Assembly: GCF_014697125.1 (NCBI RefSeq)
Contig: NZ_JACJRG010000026.1
Span: forward strand, 21,597-85,596
Reading direction: 5' to 3'
DNA length: 64,000 nt
Source of the DNA: Anabaena minutissima FACHB-250
Lineage (GTDB): Bacteria; Cyanobacteriota; Cyanobacteriia; Cyanobacteriales; Nostocaceae
Shown here: positions 1-8,700 of the stretch, in pieces
Layout: the number at the start of each line of letters is the position of its first letter
Position numbering within the stretch: the stretch's first letter is position 1
The notes under the pieces: generated by a model
Told to the model about the DNA's origin: nothing
The model's input: the letters and a program-made list of their open reading frames with translations, nothing else
The model's database searches: none
Program-made: the position numbers and the translations under genes

Positions 1-97
1 TCTAAAGAAAATCTTAAATATTACAAATATTTACTATTTAGTTAATATGTACTTCCTTATATCCTAAGTGTTACAGTAGTTATATTAATTACTTTTT

Positions 98-125
98 AAC
101 CACAGAGGCACGGAGAGCGCAGAGA
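98..125. repeat. dispersed intergenic repeat, 'AACCACAGAGGCACGGAG' type
   Basis: A GA-rich stretch matching the sequence family seen again at 991-1014 (inverted) and 1030-1046 on the other side of the hydrolase gene. Short repeats of this kind are scattered between genes in Nostoc-type genomes. Apart from this, bases 1-183 are AT-rich and show no gene. Confidence 0.55.
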
Positions 126-183
126 AGATAGTACAGATATTGCGAGTCACCTTGAAAGGGCTAGCTTTATTCCATATCTGCAA

Positions 184-981
184 TTAATGTAACTGTGCTA
201 GAAAATCTAGCATCGCTCTACCCACGATCTTTGGTGATTCAATAATAAAACCATGACCACCGCCATTAATAACTGACAATTTAGCACCCAGAATACCTGC
301 TGCTAGTTGTTCAGAAAATTGGACTGGGGTGAGAATATCTTGCTTACCTGATAGCACCAAGGTAGGACAGAGAATATTTTGTAGACGATTTGTGGTATCA
401 CAACCCAGGATAGCCCGACTATGGTGATAAATGCTATGAATTTGGGGTGAAAATGGGTAATGCACAGCCCATTCAATTAGCTGTTCTATCATGTCTGCAA
501 TTGAGTAAAAATTCTCGCTAAAAATCCAGGGTAATATAACTCTTTGATAAAGCCTCATGTCTATCTTTTGAGGAAGTTCCCCCCAGATTTCAATGATGCT
601 ATTAAATCGCTCGTCACCTTTGGCTAGAGAAGATAGTAGTATCAAACTTTTAATTTTTTGGGGATATATTAATGCTAGTTCTTGGGCAATTTGCCCACCC
701 ATAGAATGACCTGCAATGTGTACTTGATCAATCCCTAGATAATCAAGTAATGCAGCCGTATCATCAGCCATTTCTTGAATACTGTAAGGAGTATCTGGTG
801 CAGAACTCCGCCCCATACCTCGGTTATCTAAACGAATGATTTGATAGTGGGGAGTAAAATATGGCATAAGTACCGACCAGTAGGAATGATCGCACAAAAA
901 ACCAGAAATTAACAGCAAAGGTTCTCCTGTACCTTTGATTTCGTAGAATAAATCAATCCCGTTTAGTTGTACCTTGGGCAT
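184..981 (-). CDS. alpha/beta hydrolase
   Basis: Alpha/beta-hydrolase fold enzyme of about 265 residues. The nucleophile elbow GHSMGG, an acid in the SGKQDILTP segment and a late histidine in GGGHGF make a Ser-Asp-His triad in the usual order; an oxyanion-type segment (SGFLCDHSYW) sits near the N terminus. The frame is open up to 1017, but that extra 12-residue extension is encoded by a dispersed repeat (ACGGAGACACAAAGGACACAGAG on the coding strand). I therefore start at the ATG at 981, which gives the normal MPKVQLNGIDLFYEIKG beginning. It is the last gene of a minus-strand run devB-devC-devA-hydrolase, separated from devA by a short hairpin-forming repeat, so co-transcription is possible but not certain. 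Substrate unknown; a lipid or ester substrate would suit the neighbourhood, which is inference only. Confidence 0.85.
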   Translation of the reverse strand: MPKVQLNGIDLFYEIKGTGEPLLLISGFLCDHSYWSVLMPYFTPHYQIIRLDNRGMGRSSAPDTPYSIQEMADDTAALLDYLGIDQVHIAGHSMGGQIAQELALIYPQKIKSLILLSSLAKGDERFNSIIEIWGELPQKIDMRLYQRVILPWIFSENFYSIADMIEQLIEWAVHYPFSPQIHSIYHHSRAILGCDTTNRLQNILCPTLVLSGKQDILTPVQFSEQLAAGILGAKLSVINGGGHGFIIESPKIVGRAMLDFLAQLH

Positions 982-1004
982 ATATTTCTCTGTGTCCTTT
1001 GTGT

Positions 1005-1039
1005 CTCCGTGGTTCAAACTTCTTTATTTAACCACGGAG
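1005..1039. repeat. inverted repeat between devA and hydrolase genes
   Basis: CTCCGTGGTT at 1005-1014 and AACCACGGAG at 1030-1039 form a perfect 10-bp stem with a 15-nt AT-rich loop. Both arms belong to the dispersed AACCACGGAGGCAC repeat family. It may act as a weak processing or termination signal, or be a two-copy repeat insertion. Confidence 0.6.
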
Positions 1040-1066
1040 GCACGGATAATTGACAAAATATAACCA

Positions 1067-1792
1067 TCAAGAAACTTGTTGAATCAGTCGTCCATCTTCC
1101 ATGTGAATTATGCGGTCTGCAATATCTAAAATTCTGTTATCATGAGTCACCATTAAGATAGAGCAATTTTGTTCATAGGCTAATTTTTGCATCAGCGTGA
1201 CAACATCTCTGCCTGTTTTACTATCTAAAGCCGCCGTAGGTTCATCAGCTAAAACTAACTTGGGGTGACTTACTAAGGCGCGTGCGATCGCCACCCGTTG
1301 TTTTTGACCACCAGAGAGATCAGATGGATAGTAATCAACTCTGTTACCTAATTTAACAGCATTAAGCATCGCTTCTGATTGGCTACGGGCTTCACTGTTA
1401 GAAATATTTTTGTGTAATTCTAGTGACATTTGCACATTTTGTCTAGCTGTTAAGAAATTTAGTAAATTGTGCGCTTGAAAAATATATCCAATATAGCGGC
1501 GTATTTGGACTAATTCTTCATTACTAGCTTCCCTAAGTTCCTGTCCTAAAAATTTAAGACTTCCCTCTTGAACGGAACGTAAACCACCTATCAAAGTTAG
1601 CAAAGTTGTTTTACCAGACCCAGATGGCCCAGTCATAATCACAATTTCTCTAGCGCGAATGGAGAGATTAATGTCAAACAAAATTTGGCTTTTTAATGTT
1701 TTACTGCCAAAGTAATGATTAAGACATTGTATGTTAATAATGCAGTCTTCTGTCGCGACGTTATCAAGCATATTTGATATATTCTGAATCAA
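1067..1792 (-). CDS. devA: DevA-family ABC exporter ATP-binding protein
   Basis: Nucleotide-binding subunit of a DevBCA/MacB-like exporter, 241 residues. Walker A GPSGSGKT is at about 55-62, the Q-loop in YIFQAHNLL at about 106, the signature LSGGQKQR at about 159-166, Walker B VLADEP at about 180-185 and the switch histidine in VTHD at about 217. The start codon overlaps the devC stop by four bases (ATGA at 1789-1792), so the two are translationally coupled. In Anabaena the DevBCA pump works with TolC to export heterocyst glycolipids. The genome family contains several DevBCA paralogues, and this set is most likely the one serving the adjacent Hgl-like synthase cluster rather than the original devBCA operon. 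Confidence 0.9.
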   Translation of the reverse strand: MIQNISNMLDNVATEDCIINIQCLNHYFGSKTLKSQILFDINLSIRAREIVIMTGPSGSGKTTLLTLIGGLRSVQEGSLKFLGQELREASNEELVQIRRYIGYIFQAHNLLNFLTARQNVQMSLELHKNISNSEARSQSEAMLNAVKLGNRVDYYPSDLSGGQKQRVAIARALVSHPKLVLADEPTAALDSKTGRDVVTLMQKLAYEQNCSILMVTHDNRILDIADRIIHMEDGRLIQQVS

Positions 1793-2961
1793 AAAATATC
1801 TGCTGGATCGACATTACGTAATTTATTGGTAGATAGAAATCCAGAAATCAAACACATGACAACTGCAAAGCTGAATATTACAATCGCCTTATTCAAGCTC
1901 ATCATGACAGGTAATTTTGTCGCATCTTTGGCGATATCATACAAAATTATAGATATCAAAATCCCCGGAATATAACCTAGACTTGCTAAAATTATAGCTT
2001 GTTGAAAAACTACACTCAATAAATACTTATTTTTAAACCCCATTGCTTTTAGTGTTGCATACTCAGGCAAGTGATTAGAAATATTACTATAAAGTATTTG
2101 ATAAACAACAATTATGCCCACAATAAACGACATACTTACCATAAGATTAAACACAAACCCAATAGGTGTTCTCAGAGTCCAATAGCTTTTTTCTAAAGCA
2201 ACAAATTCCTTGCGGGTAATAACTTTTACATCTTTGGGTAATCTAGCTGACAACTTTCGTAAAATCTCTTGGGGATTAGTACCAGGTTGGAGATTAATTA
2301 AGCCTATATCTATATTTTGTGCCGAACGATCTTGGAATATACGAAGGAAAGTTGAAGAACTAACAATTAAATTTCCATCAACTCCAAAGGAAGGACCTAG
2401 GCTAAATAAGCCCCCTATTTTTACTTTGTATCCAATTAATTTATTATAGTTAAATATCTCAACTCTCACATTATTTCCTTGTAAAAATTCCTGAGAAATA
2501 GGCCCAAATTCTGGCCGAGAGGCTTTGTCAAAAAAAACTACGTTAGGAAGTTGTAGTAATCTTAAGCTATCTTTAATTTCTGGTAATTGAAAAATTGATT
2601 TTACAGGATCAAATCCCAGTACATATATGGGAAATTTCAGTCCATCAATAGGATTTTTTAATTTAGCAAATTGTAAATATAAAGGGCTAACAGATTCTAC
2701 ATGATCAACACTTAGTGCCTGGTATAAACGCCAGCGAGGAAAGCTTTGATTAGATGTCAATGATTTATATTGTGCGCTAATTAAAACTAAATCAGCTTGG
2801 AGGTTATTATGTACTTGTGTAGCACTTTCATAGAGAGCATCTTGAAATCCAATTTGCATAAACATCAGAACTACCACAAAAGAAATTCCAGCTAATGCTA
2901 CAAGAAAGCGAACTTTTTGTCGTGCTAGTTGTAACCAAGCTAGAGGTATATTGAGAATCAT
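1789..2961 (-). CDS. devC: DevC-family ABC exporter permease (FtsX-like)
   Basis: Inner-membrane permease of 390 residues with the MacB/FtsX topology: one N-terminal membrane helix (about 17-39), a large periplasmic domain of more than 200 residues, then three helices near 270-293, 312-342 and 362-381 (FtsX-like permease domain). It ends ...LRNVDPADIF, as expected for DevC proteins. It overlaps devA by 4 bp and follows devB after 82 bp, giving the devB-devC-devA order. It should form the transmembrane part of a tripartite pump for a hydrophobic product, moving it to the outer membrane through a TolC-like channel that is not encoded here. Confidence 0.9.
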   Translation of the reverse strand: MILNIPLAWLQLARQKVRFLVALAGISFVVVLMFMQIGFQDALYESATQVHNNLQADLVLISAQYKSLTSNQSFPRWRLYQALSVDHVESVSPLYLQFAKLKNPIDGLKFPIYVLGFDPVKSIFQLPEIKDSLRLLQLPNVVFFDKASRPEFGPISQEFLQGNNVRVEIFNYNKLIGYKVKIGGLFSLGPSFGVDGNLIVSSSTFLRIFQDRSAQNIDIGLINLQPGTNPQEILRKLSARLPKDVKVITRKEFVALEKSYWTLRTPIGFVFNLMVSMSFIVGIIVVYQILYSNISNHLPEYATLKAMGFKNKYLLSVVFQQAIILASLGYIPGILISIILYDIAKDATKLPVMMSLNKAIVIFSFAVVMCLISGFLSTNKLRNVDPADIF

Positions 2962-3043
2962 GTTTAAAACCTCAATTAGTCAAAAGGAGAATGCTTGGTA
3001 GAATACCTTGAAAAGAAGGAAAATTTTTACAGTTAAGAAAGTG

Positions 3044-4237
3044 TTAAATCTGAATAAGTACCTCAACTTGTAAGTCAGTAAGGGTAGAAACTTTCTGATT
3101 ATCTGCTACGCTATCAATCCGAATTCTCACATCAATAACTTTGTTATCTCTATCTGCTCCAGGATTGTTATTGAAAATATTTTGTTGACCAACTTGTAAC
3201 CCAATCTCTTTGACTGTTCCTCTTAATTCTCCTGCAAAAGCATTGCTAGTAATAATAGCTGACTGGCCTAGCTGCACCTTTTGAATATCAGTTTCATAGA
3301 CTTCTGCTACTACATACATTTGCTTTGTATGCCCTAAGTCAGCTATGCCTAAATTGCCAATAATTTCTCCTGCTCTTGTATGAACTTTTAAGACTTGGCC
3401 ATTGATAGGAGAGCGAACAACGCTTAAATCTAGATTTGCTTGAGCCTGTTTAACTGAGGCTATAGCGGTGTCAATATCAGTTTGTGCTGCTTGCACATCA
3501 GTAGGACGGATTTCAACAATACTATTCAGCCTGGCGTAGGCCTCGTGTAATTGCCTTTGCAGAGTTTCTACAGTTCGATTCAGAGAAGCGAGCGCCTCAT
3601 TGAGCTGCTGTTGCACTGTATCGACTCGTAAACGTCTAGTATCAGAGTCCGATGCTGATATTGCACCTTCTTTATATAGCTGCTGATACCGTTGATTTTC
3701 ACTTTTAGCATTACGCAATTCTGCCTGTAGGCGAGCTATGGTTGCTTCCTGTGCAGATACTTCTCCCCGCAACTCTGCTTCTAAGCGAGCTATAGTTGCT
3801 TCTTGTGCAGAGATGTCTCCAGCTTTTGCACCTGCTTTTACTTGATTGAGACTAGCTTGAGCTACCGAGACTTGCTTTTGGGCTGTTTCTAAGGCTGCTA
3901 GACGCGTATTATAACTGTCAAGAATGGCAACCACTTGTCCCTGACGTACCCATGCTCCTTTTTTGACTAGAACTTGTGCAACTCGCGCACCTCCTTGGGA
4001 GTCTGCGGCTGACAGCCGAATAACTTCTCCTTGAGGCTCTAATCTTCCTAAAGCCGCAATCGTAGAGATTCTAGGATAAGTTTTTGGCTCATCTGGAACT
4101 TGCAATCGAGATTTCAACTGAGAGCGTGAAATAGTATAGAGAGAAATTAGCCCCGGAACTATTGCCATTACAAGCATCAAAACTATTGTCCACGCACCTA
4201 GCGGTTTGAGACTTGACTGTTTTTGTTTATTTACCAT
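3044..4237 (-). CDS. devB: DevB-family membrane fusion protein (HlyD-like)
   Basis: Periplasmic adaptor of the exporter, 397 residues. One N-terminal membrane helix (about 16-36) anchors it. A barrel-sandwich half-motif (GRLEPQGEVIRLSA) is followed by a long heptad-rich coiled-coil hairpin (about 118-245, with repeated SAQEATIARLEAELR-like segments), then the second lipoyl half (SPINGQVLKVHTRAGEI) and a beta-barrel domain. The internal duplication SAQEATIARL(E/Q)AELR is visible in the hairpin. It is the first gene of the minus-strand unit and faces a 0.8-kb AT-rich intergenic region shared with the regulator and PKS genes, which contains a CATATGCAAC element 180 bp upstream. Confidence 0.9.
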   Translation of the reverse strand: MVNKQKQSSLKPLGAWTIVLMLVMAIVPGLISLYTISRSQLKSRLQVPDEPKTYPRISTIAALGRLEPQGEVIRLSAADSQGGARVAQVLVKKGAWVRQGQVVAILDSYNTRLAALETAQKQVSVAQASLNQVKAGAKAGDISAQEATIARLEAELRGEVSAQEATIARLQAELRNAKSENQRYQQLYKEGAISASDSDTRRLRVDTVQQQLNEALASLNRTVETLQRQLHEAYARLNSIVEIRPTDVQAAQTDIDTAIASVKQAQANLDLSVVRSPINGQVLKVHTRAGEIIGNLGIADLGHTKQMYVVAEVYETDIQKVQLGQSAIITSNAFAGELRGTVKEIGLQVGQQNIFNNNPGADRDNKVIDVRIRIDSVADNQKVSTLTDLQVEVLIQI

Positions 4238-4416
4238 AATCAGGCTTTTAATTTAAAAATCATCACTTTCGGATTAATTTGCATATAGCAATTCATCAGG
4301 ATTAAGCCTTTGCTCAAGAGTGAATTGAATCATTATTTTTCTTGGTTTTATACTTTCTCAAACAATGAATGCTTCTTTGGCATCAACAATAAACTGATTG
4401 ATATTCAATTACAACT

Positions 4417-4426
4417 CATATGCAAC
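4417..4426. promoter_or_regulatory. CATATGCAAC element upstream of devB
   Basis: CATATGCAAC is identical to the first ten bases of the element core at 4940-4949 (CATATGCAAC) and, in reverse complement, to GTTGCATAT at 5526-5534 apart from the outer base. It lies 180 bp ahead of the devB start. It is a candidate regulator-binding half-site; there is no experimental evidence in the sequence. Confidence 0.45.
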
Positions 4427-4940
4427 AGGATTGATTCTGAACAGTCAATACCTTTAACCATAGTGCCTATAAGGTAGTTAATTAAAATAACTAAATAAAA
4501 TACCCTAGGCAGAGAATTTTATTTAGTATAATTTTAAACTAACAATTGTCTTGTTCTATATCTTTTGATTTTTATGCTTAGGCATTTTTCTTTTATGCGG
4601 TTAATATTCAATCTTTAGAGAGATGAAAAATCCACTATTTAAAATTAATTCTTAAAATATTCATTTCTATATAGACTGAATTGAATAGTCTGCAATAGAT
4701 TAAACCTATTTTTTTGTCATGAATGATACTTGAATATTAAATGAATTGGGACATAATTGTGAAAGATGATCATAATTGTTTTTAACAAAAGTAATCTTTT
4801 AAACTCACAAAATATTGGTAGCATAAGATGCCCATATTCATTTGGTCAAATAATTAATACAAAATCCCCCTGGGATTCTACTTAATTTAATATTTCCTTC
4901 GGAGAATAATCCTGATTAACAAGAATATATCTGGCATCAC

Positions 4941-4958
4941 ATATGCAACTTATATGCA
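4941..4958 (+). promoter_or_regulatory. 18-bp element upstream of regulator gene
   Basis: ATATGCAACTTATATGCA. It contains ATATGCA twice with an 11-base period, about one helical turn. Its reverse complement occurs at 5517-5534 with 17 of 18 bases identical. It lies about 75 bp ahead of the small ribbon-helix-helix-like gene, a position suited to autoregulation. Candidate operator. Confidence 0.5.
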
Positions 4959-5033
4959 CTTTTTGTGGAATAATTCTCTAAATTAAGTTATTAGTAAATA
5001 AGACTTTTATTATTGGGTGACAATAATCGCCCT

Positions 5034-5384
5034 ATGAACCTAGAGAGAATGAAACTAAAGCGATTTATGCTTTCATTAACCAGCTTTGATTATCAAAGGC
5101 TAATGTTCCATGCAGAACGCCAAACTGTTCGCAAAGCTGAGATGGCTCGCCTGGCGTTACATATATGGCTTAATCAACATGATTTGGAGTTGGAAAAGTG
5201 GAAAGCCAAAAAAGCCTCAGAGCTAGGGATTAGTGTGAGTGAACTTGAGCAACAGCTATTAGCAACTGCTGAGTGTCAGGCAATAATTGCGAAAAAAAAG
5301 GACAAACATGATTCAGAAATCAATCCTGTAGATCCTCATTCATGTACTAAATTAAACCCAGTAAAAAACCAATTGAAAACGTAA
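5034..5384 (+). CDS. small ribbon-helix-helix-like protein, candidate regulator
   Basis: A 116-residue basic protein. The segment KRFMLSLTSFDYQRLMFHAE followed by ...RKAEMARLALHIWL has the pattern of a ribbon-helix-helix (CopG/Arc-like) domain: a short beta strand and then two helices. A charged helical region and a polar tail with a Lys-rich stretch (AKKKDK) follow. I chose the ATG at 5034; a TTG at 5013 would add seven residues. It stands alone between the divergent exporter genes and the PKS operon, and is flanked on both sides by inverted copies of the same 18-bp motif. That setting argues for a local DNA-binding regulator. The family assignment is by pattern only. Confidence 0.65.
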   Translation: MNLERMKLKRFMLSLTSFDYQRLMFHAERQTVRKAEMARLALHIWLNQHDLELEKWKAKKASELGISVSELEQQLLATAECQAIIAKKKDKHDSEINPVDPHSCTKLNPVKNQLKT

Positions 5385-5781
5385 GTTTTGGTCATGGTGG
5401 AAAAAATTAGCATCAAAACCAGTGTAGACGCCATAAAATATATGCTTTTGACTGTGCTGTCACGGTACTAGCTAAAATCGTACAAACATTATTTCTGCTA
5501 GTAAAACCTATACAGTTGCACATAAGTTGCATATCAATTGCCATACTAAAATAATCAATTTAAAATAAGCGCAATTGTCAAGTGAATAGGATAACAGAGA
5601 GTAGGATAAATTGGCTATAAAGATTATTCATGTTCAAGCCTTTTATTAACTCATATAGCAGCAATTAATTTGTTTAGCAAAAGCAGTATTTTCCCTAACC
5701 TCTAATACTCATTTACCTCATAAATAGAGGGAATCAAGTTCTCAAGCAATCTAAAATTTCACGAACACCAAAGATTAAATC
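5385..5781. other. intergenic region ahead of the PKS operon
   Basis: About 400 bases, AT-rich, with no gene. It should carry the promoter and leader of the synthase operon. The only marked feature is the inverted copy of the 18-bp element at 5517-5534. No strong ribosome-binding site is visible before the ATG at 5782. Confidence 0.55.
5517..5534 (-). promoter_or_regulatory. inverted copy of 18-bp element upstream of PKS gene
   Basis: TGCACATAAGTTGCATAT. The reverse complement of the element at 4941-4958 differs from it at one base. It lies 248 bp before the HglE-like start codon and about 130 bp after the regulator stop. Candidate operator linking the regulator gene and the synthase operon. 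Confidence 0.5.
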
Positions 5782-8700
5782 ATGTCTGCTTCTAGAATCG
5801 AAGCTGGCTTGACACAATTGCAAGATGAAGTGAGCAATTGTGAAAAGGCTTTGCTCAAGCTGATACAAGTAAAAAAAACTATGGTTAACAAAACACCACT
5901 AACCAATAAAACAAATATGCAACGCCTAGAAACCAATGTGGCGTTCCCACGTCCACAAACCAATATTGCAATTATTGGGATGGCTTCTATCTTTCCTCAA
6001 TCCGAGAATTTGCAGGCATATTGGGAAAAGATTATCCATAAAGTAGATTGTATTACTGATGTTCCCTCTTCACGTTGGAGTATAGAGGATTACTATGATC
6101 CCAACCCTAGAACACCTGACAAAACTTACTGCAAACGTGGCGGTTTTATTCCAGATATTGATTTTAATCCAATGGAATTTGGATTGCCTCCTAACATTCT
6201 AGAAGTCACTGATATTTCACAGTTGCTGGGTTTAGTGGTGGCGAAAGCGGCAATGGAAGATGCTGGTTATGGTGAATCACGCCAGTTTCATCGAGATATC
6301 TACGATGGACTGCGCGATCGCACTGGGGTAGTATTAGGTGTAGCCATAGGTAGACAATTGGCAGTTCCCCTAGGTACAAGATTGCAGTCCCCAGTTTGGG
6401 AAAAAGCTCTCAAAAGTAGTGGCTTATCCGATGAAGAGACCCAAAACATCATCGAGAAAATCAAATCTGCATATGTGCAGTGGGACGAGAACGCCTTTCC
6501 GGGAATGCTAGCCAATGTGGTGGCTGGACGAATTGCCAACCGCCTCGATTTGGGGGGAATGAACTGTGTAGTTGATGCCGCCTGTGCTAGTTCTTTAGGT
6601 GCGCTAAAAATAGCAATTAGTGAGCTAGTTGAAGGTCGAGCCGACATGATGATTACTGGAGGCGTTGACACCGACAACTCCATTCTGGCCTATATGTGTT
6701 TTAGCAAAACTCCGGCTGTTTCCCCTGGCGAGAAAGTTAAACCTTTCGATGCCGAATCTGATGGGATGATGCTGGGTGAAGGTGTCGGGATGTTAGTGCT
6801 GAAACGTCTAGAAGATGCCCAGCGAGACAATGACCGCATCTATGCAGTCATCAAAGGTATTGGCACTTCTAGCGATGGTCGCTATAAAAGCATCTATGCA
6901 CCCAGTTCAGCAGGGCAAATCAAAGCCTTACGCCGTGCTTATGAAGATGCCGGATTTTCACCTGCCAGTGTAGGTTTGATGGAAGCACACGGTACTGGTA
7001 CAATGGTGGGCGATCCTACCGAATTCGCCTCAATTAAAGAATTTTTCGGCGAAAATAACTCCAAAAAACAATCTATTGCCCTGGGAAGCGTTAAATCCCA
7101 GATTGGACATACAAAAGCGGCTGCGGGTGCGGCGAGTTTGATTAAAACAGTATTGGCACTACACCATAAAGTCTTACCACCTACTATTAACGTCACCAAA
7201 CCCCATCCTAAACTTGACATTGATAATTCCGCATTTTATTTAAATATAGAAACTAGACCTTGGATGAGCCACGATAACCAGCCAAGACGAGCCGGAGTCA
7301 GTTCCTTTGGTTTTGGGGGGACAAATTATCATGTCGTCTTAGAAGAATACAAACAGGAACATCAGCAACCCTATCGTTTACATCAAACTGCCCAGTCCAT
7401 ACTTTTATTTGCATCCACACCGGAGCAGTTGTTGTCACGCTGTCACGACATCCGCAATCAATTGCAATCTGATGCTGGAGAGGGACATTATAGAGAACTG
7501 GTTGCAGTGTCTCAATCTGGAGAAATTCCGGTAGCAAATGCCAGAGTGGGTTTTGTTGCCGATTCTCTCACACAGGCTGGGGAATTGTTAGAAATAGCGA
7601 TTGACTTACTGAAAAAGAAACCCCAGGGGGATTCCTGGGAGCATCCCCAAGGAATTTACTACCGCAAAACTGGGGTATCTCTAGGGAAAGTAGTCGCACT
7701 ATTTTCTGGACAAGGTTCGCAATACTTAGAAATGGGTAGGGAACTGGCGATTAACTTCCCTTGTCTGCGCCAAACCTATGGTCAGATGGATAATTTCTTA
7801 TCTCAAGATGGTTTGCAACCCATTTCAGAAGTCGTTTTCCCTGCGCCTGTATTTGATCCGGCCCAAAAAGCTGCCCAGTTAGAGAGATTACAGCTAACGG
7901 AATATGCACAGCCAGCGATTGGGGCTTTTAGTGCAGGTTTGTACAAGATATTACAACAAGCAGGATTGAAGCCTGATTTTGTTGCTGGACATAGCTTTGG
8001 GGAATTGACAGCACTGTGGGCGGCCGGGGTTTTGAGCGAAGCAGATTACTGTTTTCTGGTCAAGTCTAGGGGTCAAGCGATGGCTGCACCCAAAGATCCC
8101 CAATTTGAAGCCGGTAGTATGTTAGCGGTGAAAGGGGATGTGGATCAGATTAAAGAACTGATTAAAAATTTCCCAGAAGTCAGTATTGCGAACTTCAATT
8201 CTCATCAACAGGTGGTGTTAGCAGGGAAAAAAGCTGAAATTGCCAAAATAGAAGAGACTTTGAAAACGCAAGGCTTCTCTACCATCTTGCTTGGTGTTTC
8301 CGCAGCTTTTCACACCCAGTTGGTAGCCCATGCCCAGAAACCCTTTGCCAAAGCAATTGAGACAGTTACTTTCAACCAGCCCCAAATCCCAGTTTATAGT
8401 AATCTCACAGCCAAACCTTATCCAAGCCAGCCACAAGAGATTCAAAATATCCTTAAAGAACACCTGATGAATCAGGTCTTATTTAAGCAGGAGATTGAGA
8501 ACATTTATGCTGAAGGCGGTGATTGCTTTATTGAATTTGGGCCGCGTAAAGTTCTCACCAACCTAGTGAAAGAGATTCTGAGCGATCGCCCCCATATAGC
8601 TGTAGCCTTAAATGGTAATCCTGCCAAAGATAGCGATCGCACTTTGCGAGAGGCTGTTGTCCAGTTGCGTGTGGCTGGGTTAGCGTTGCAAAACATCGAC

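Larger units (their letters stand above)
4238..5033. other. long AT-rich divergent intergenic region
   Basis: Nearly 800 bases with no convincing coding frame, lying between devB (-) and the small ribbon-helix-helix gene (+). It must contain the promoters of both. It holds the CATATGCAAC element at 4417-4426 and the 18-bp element at 4941-4958, which are listed separately. A related GCATAT-containing stretch is at about 4280. No clear GTA-N8-TAC (NtcA-type) site was found by eye. Confidence 0.6.

Noticed and set aside
4238..5033. Small RNA gene or riboswitch in the divergent region
   Set aside because: Long and gene-free, but AT-rich with no convincing stable hairpin plus T-run; only the short repeated motif stands out.
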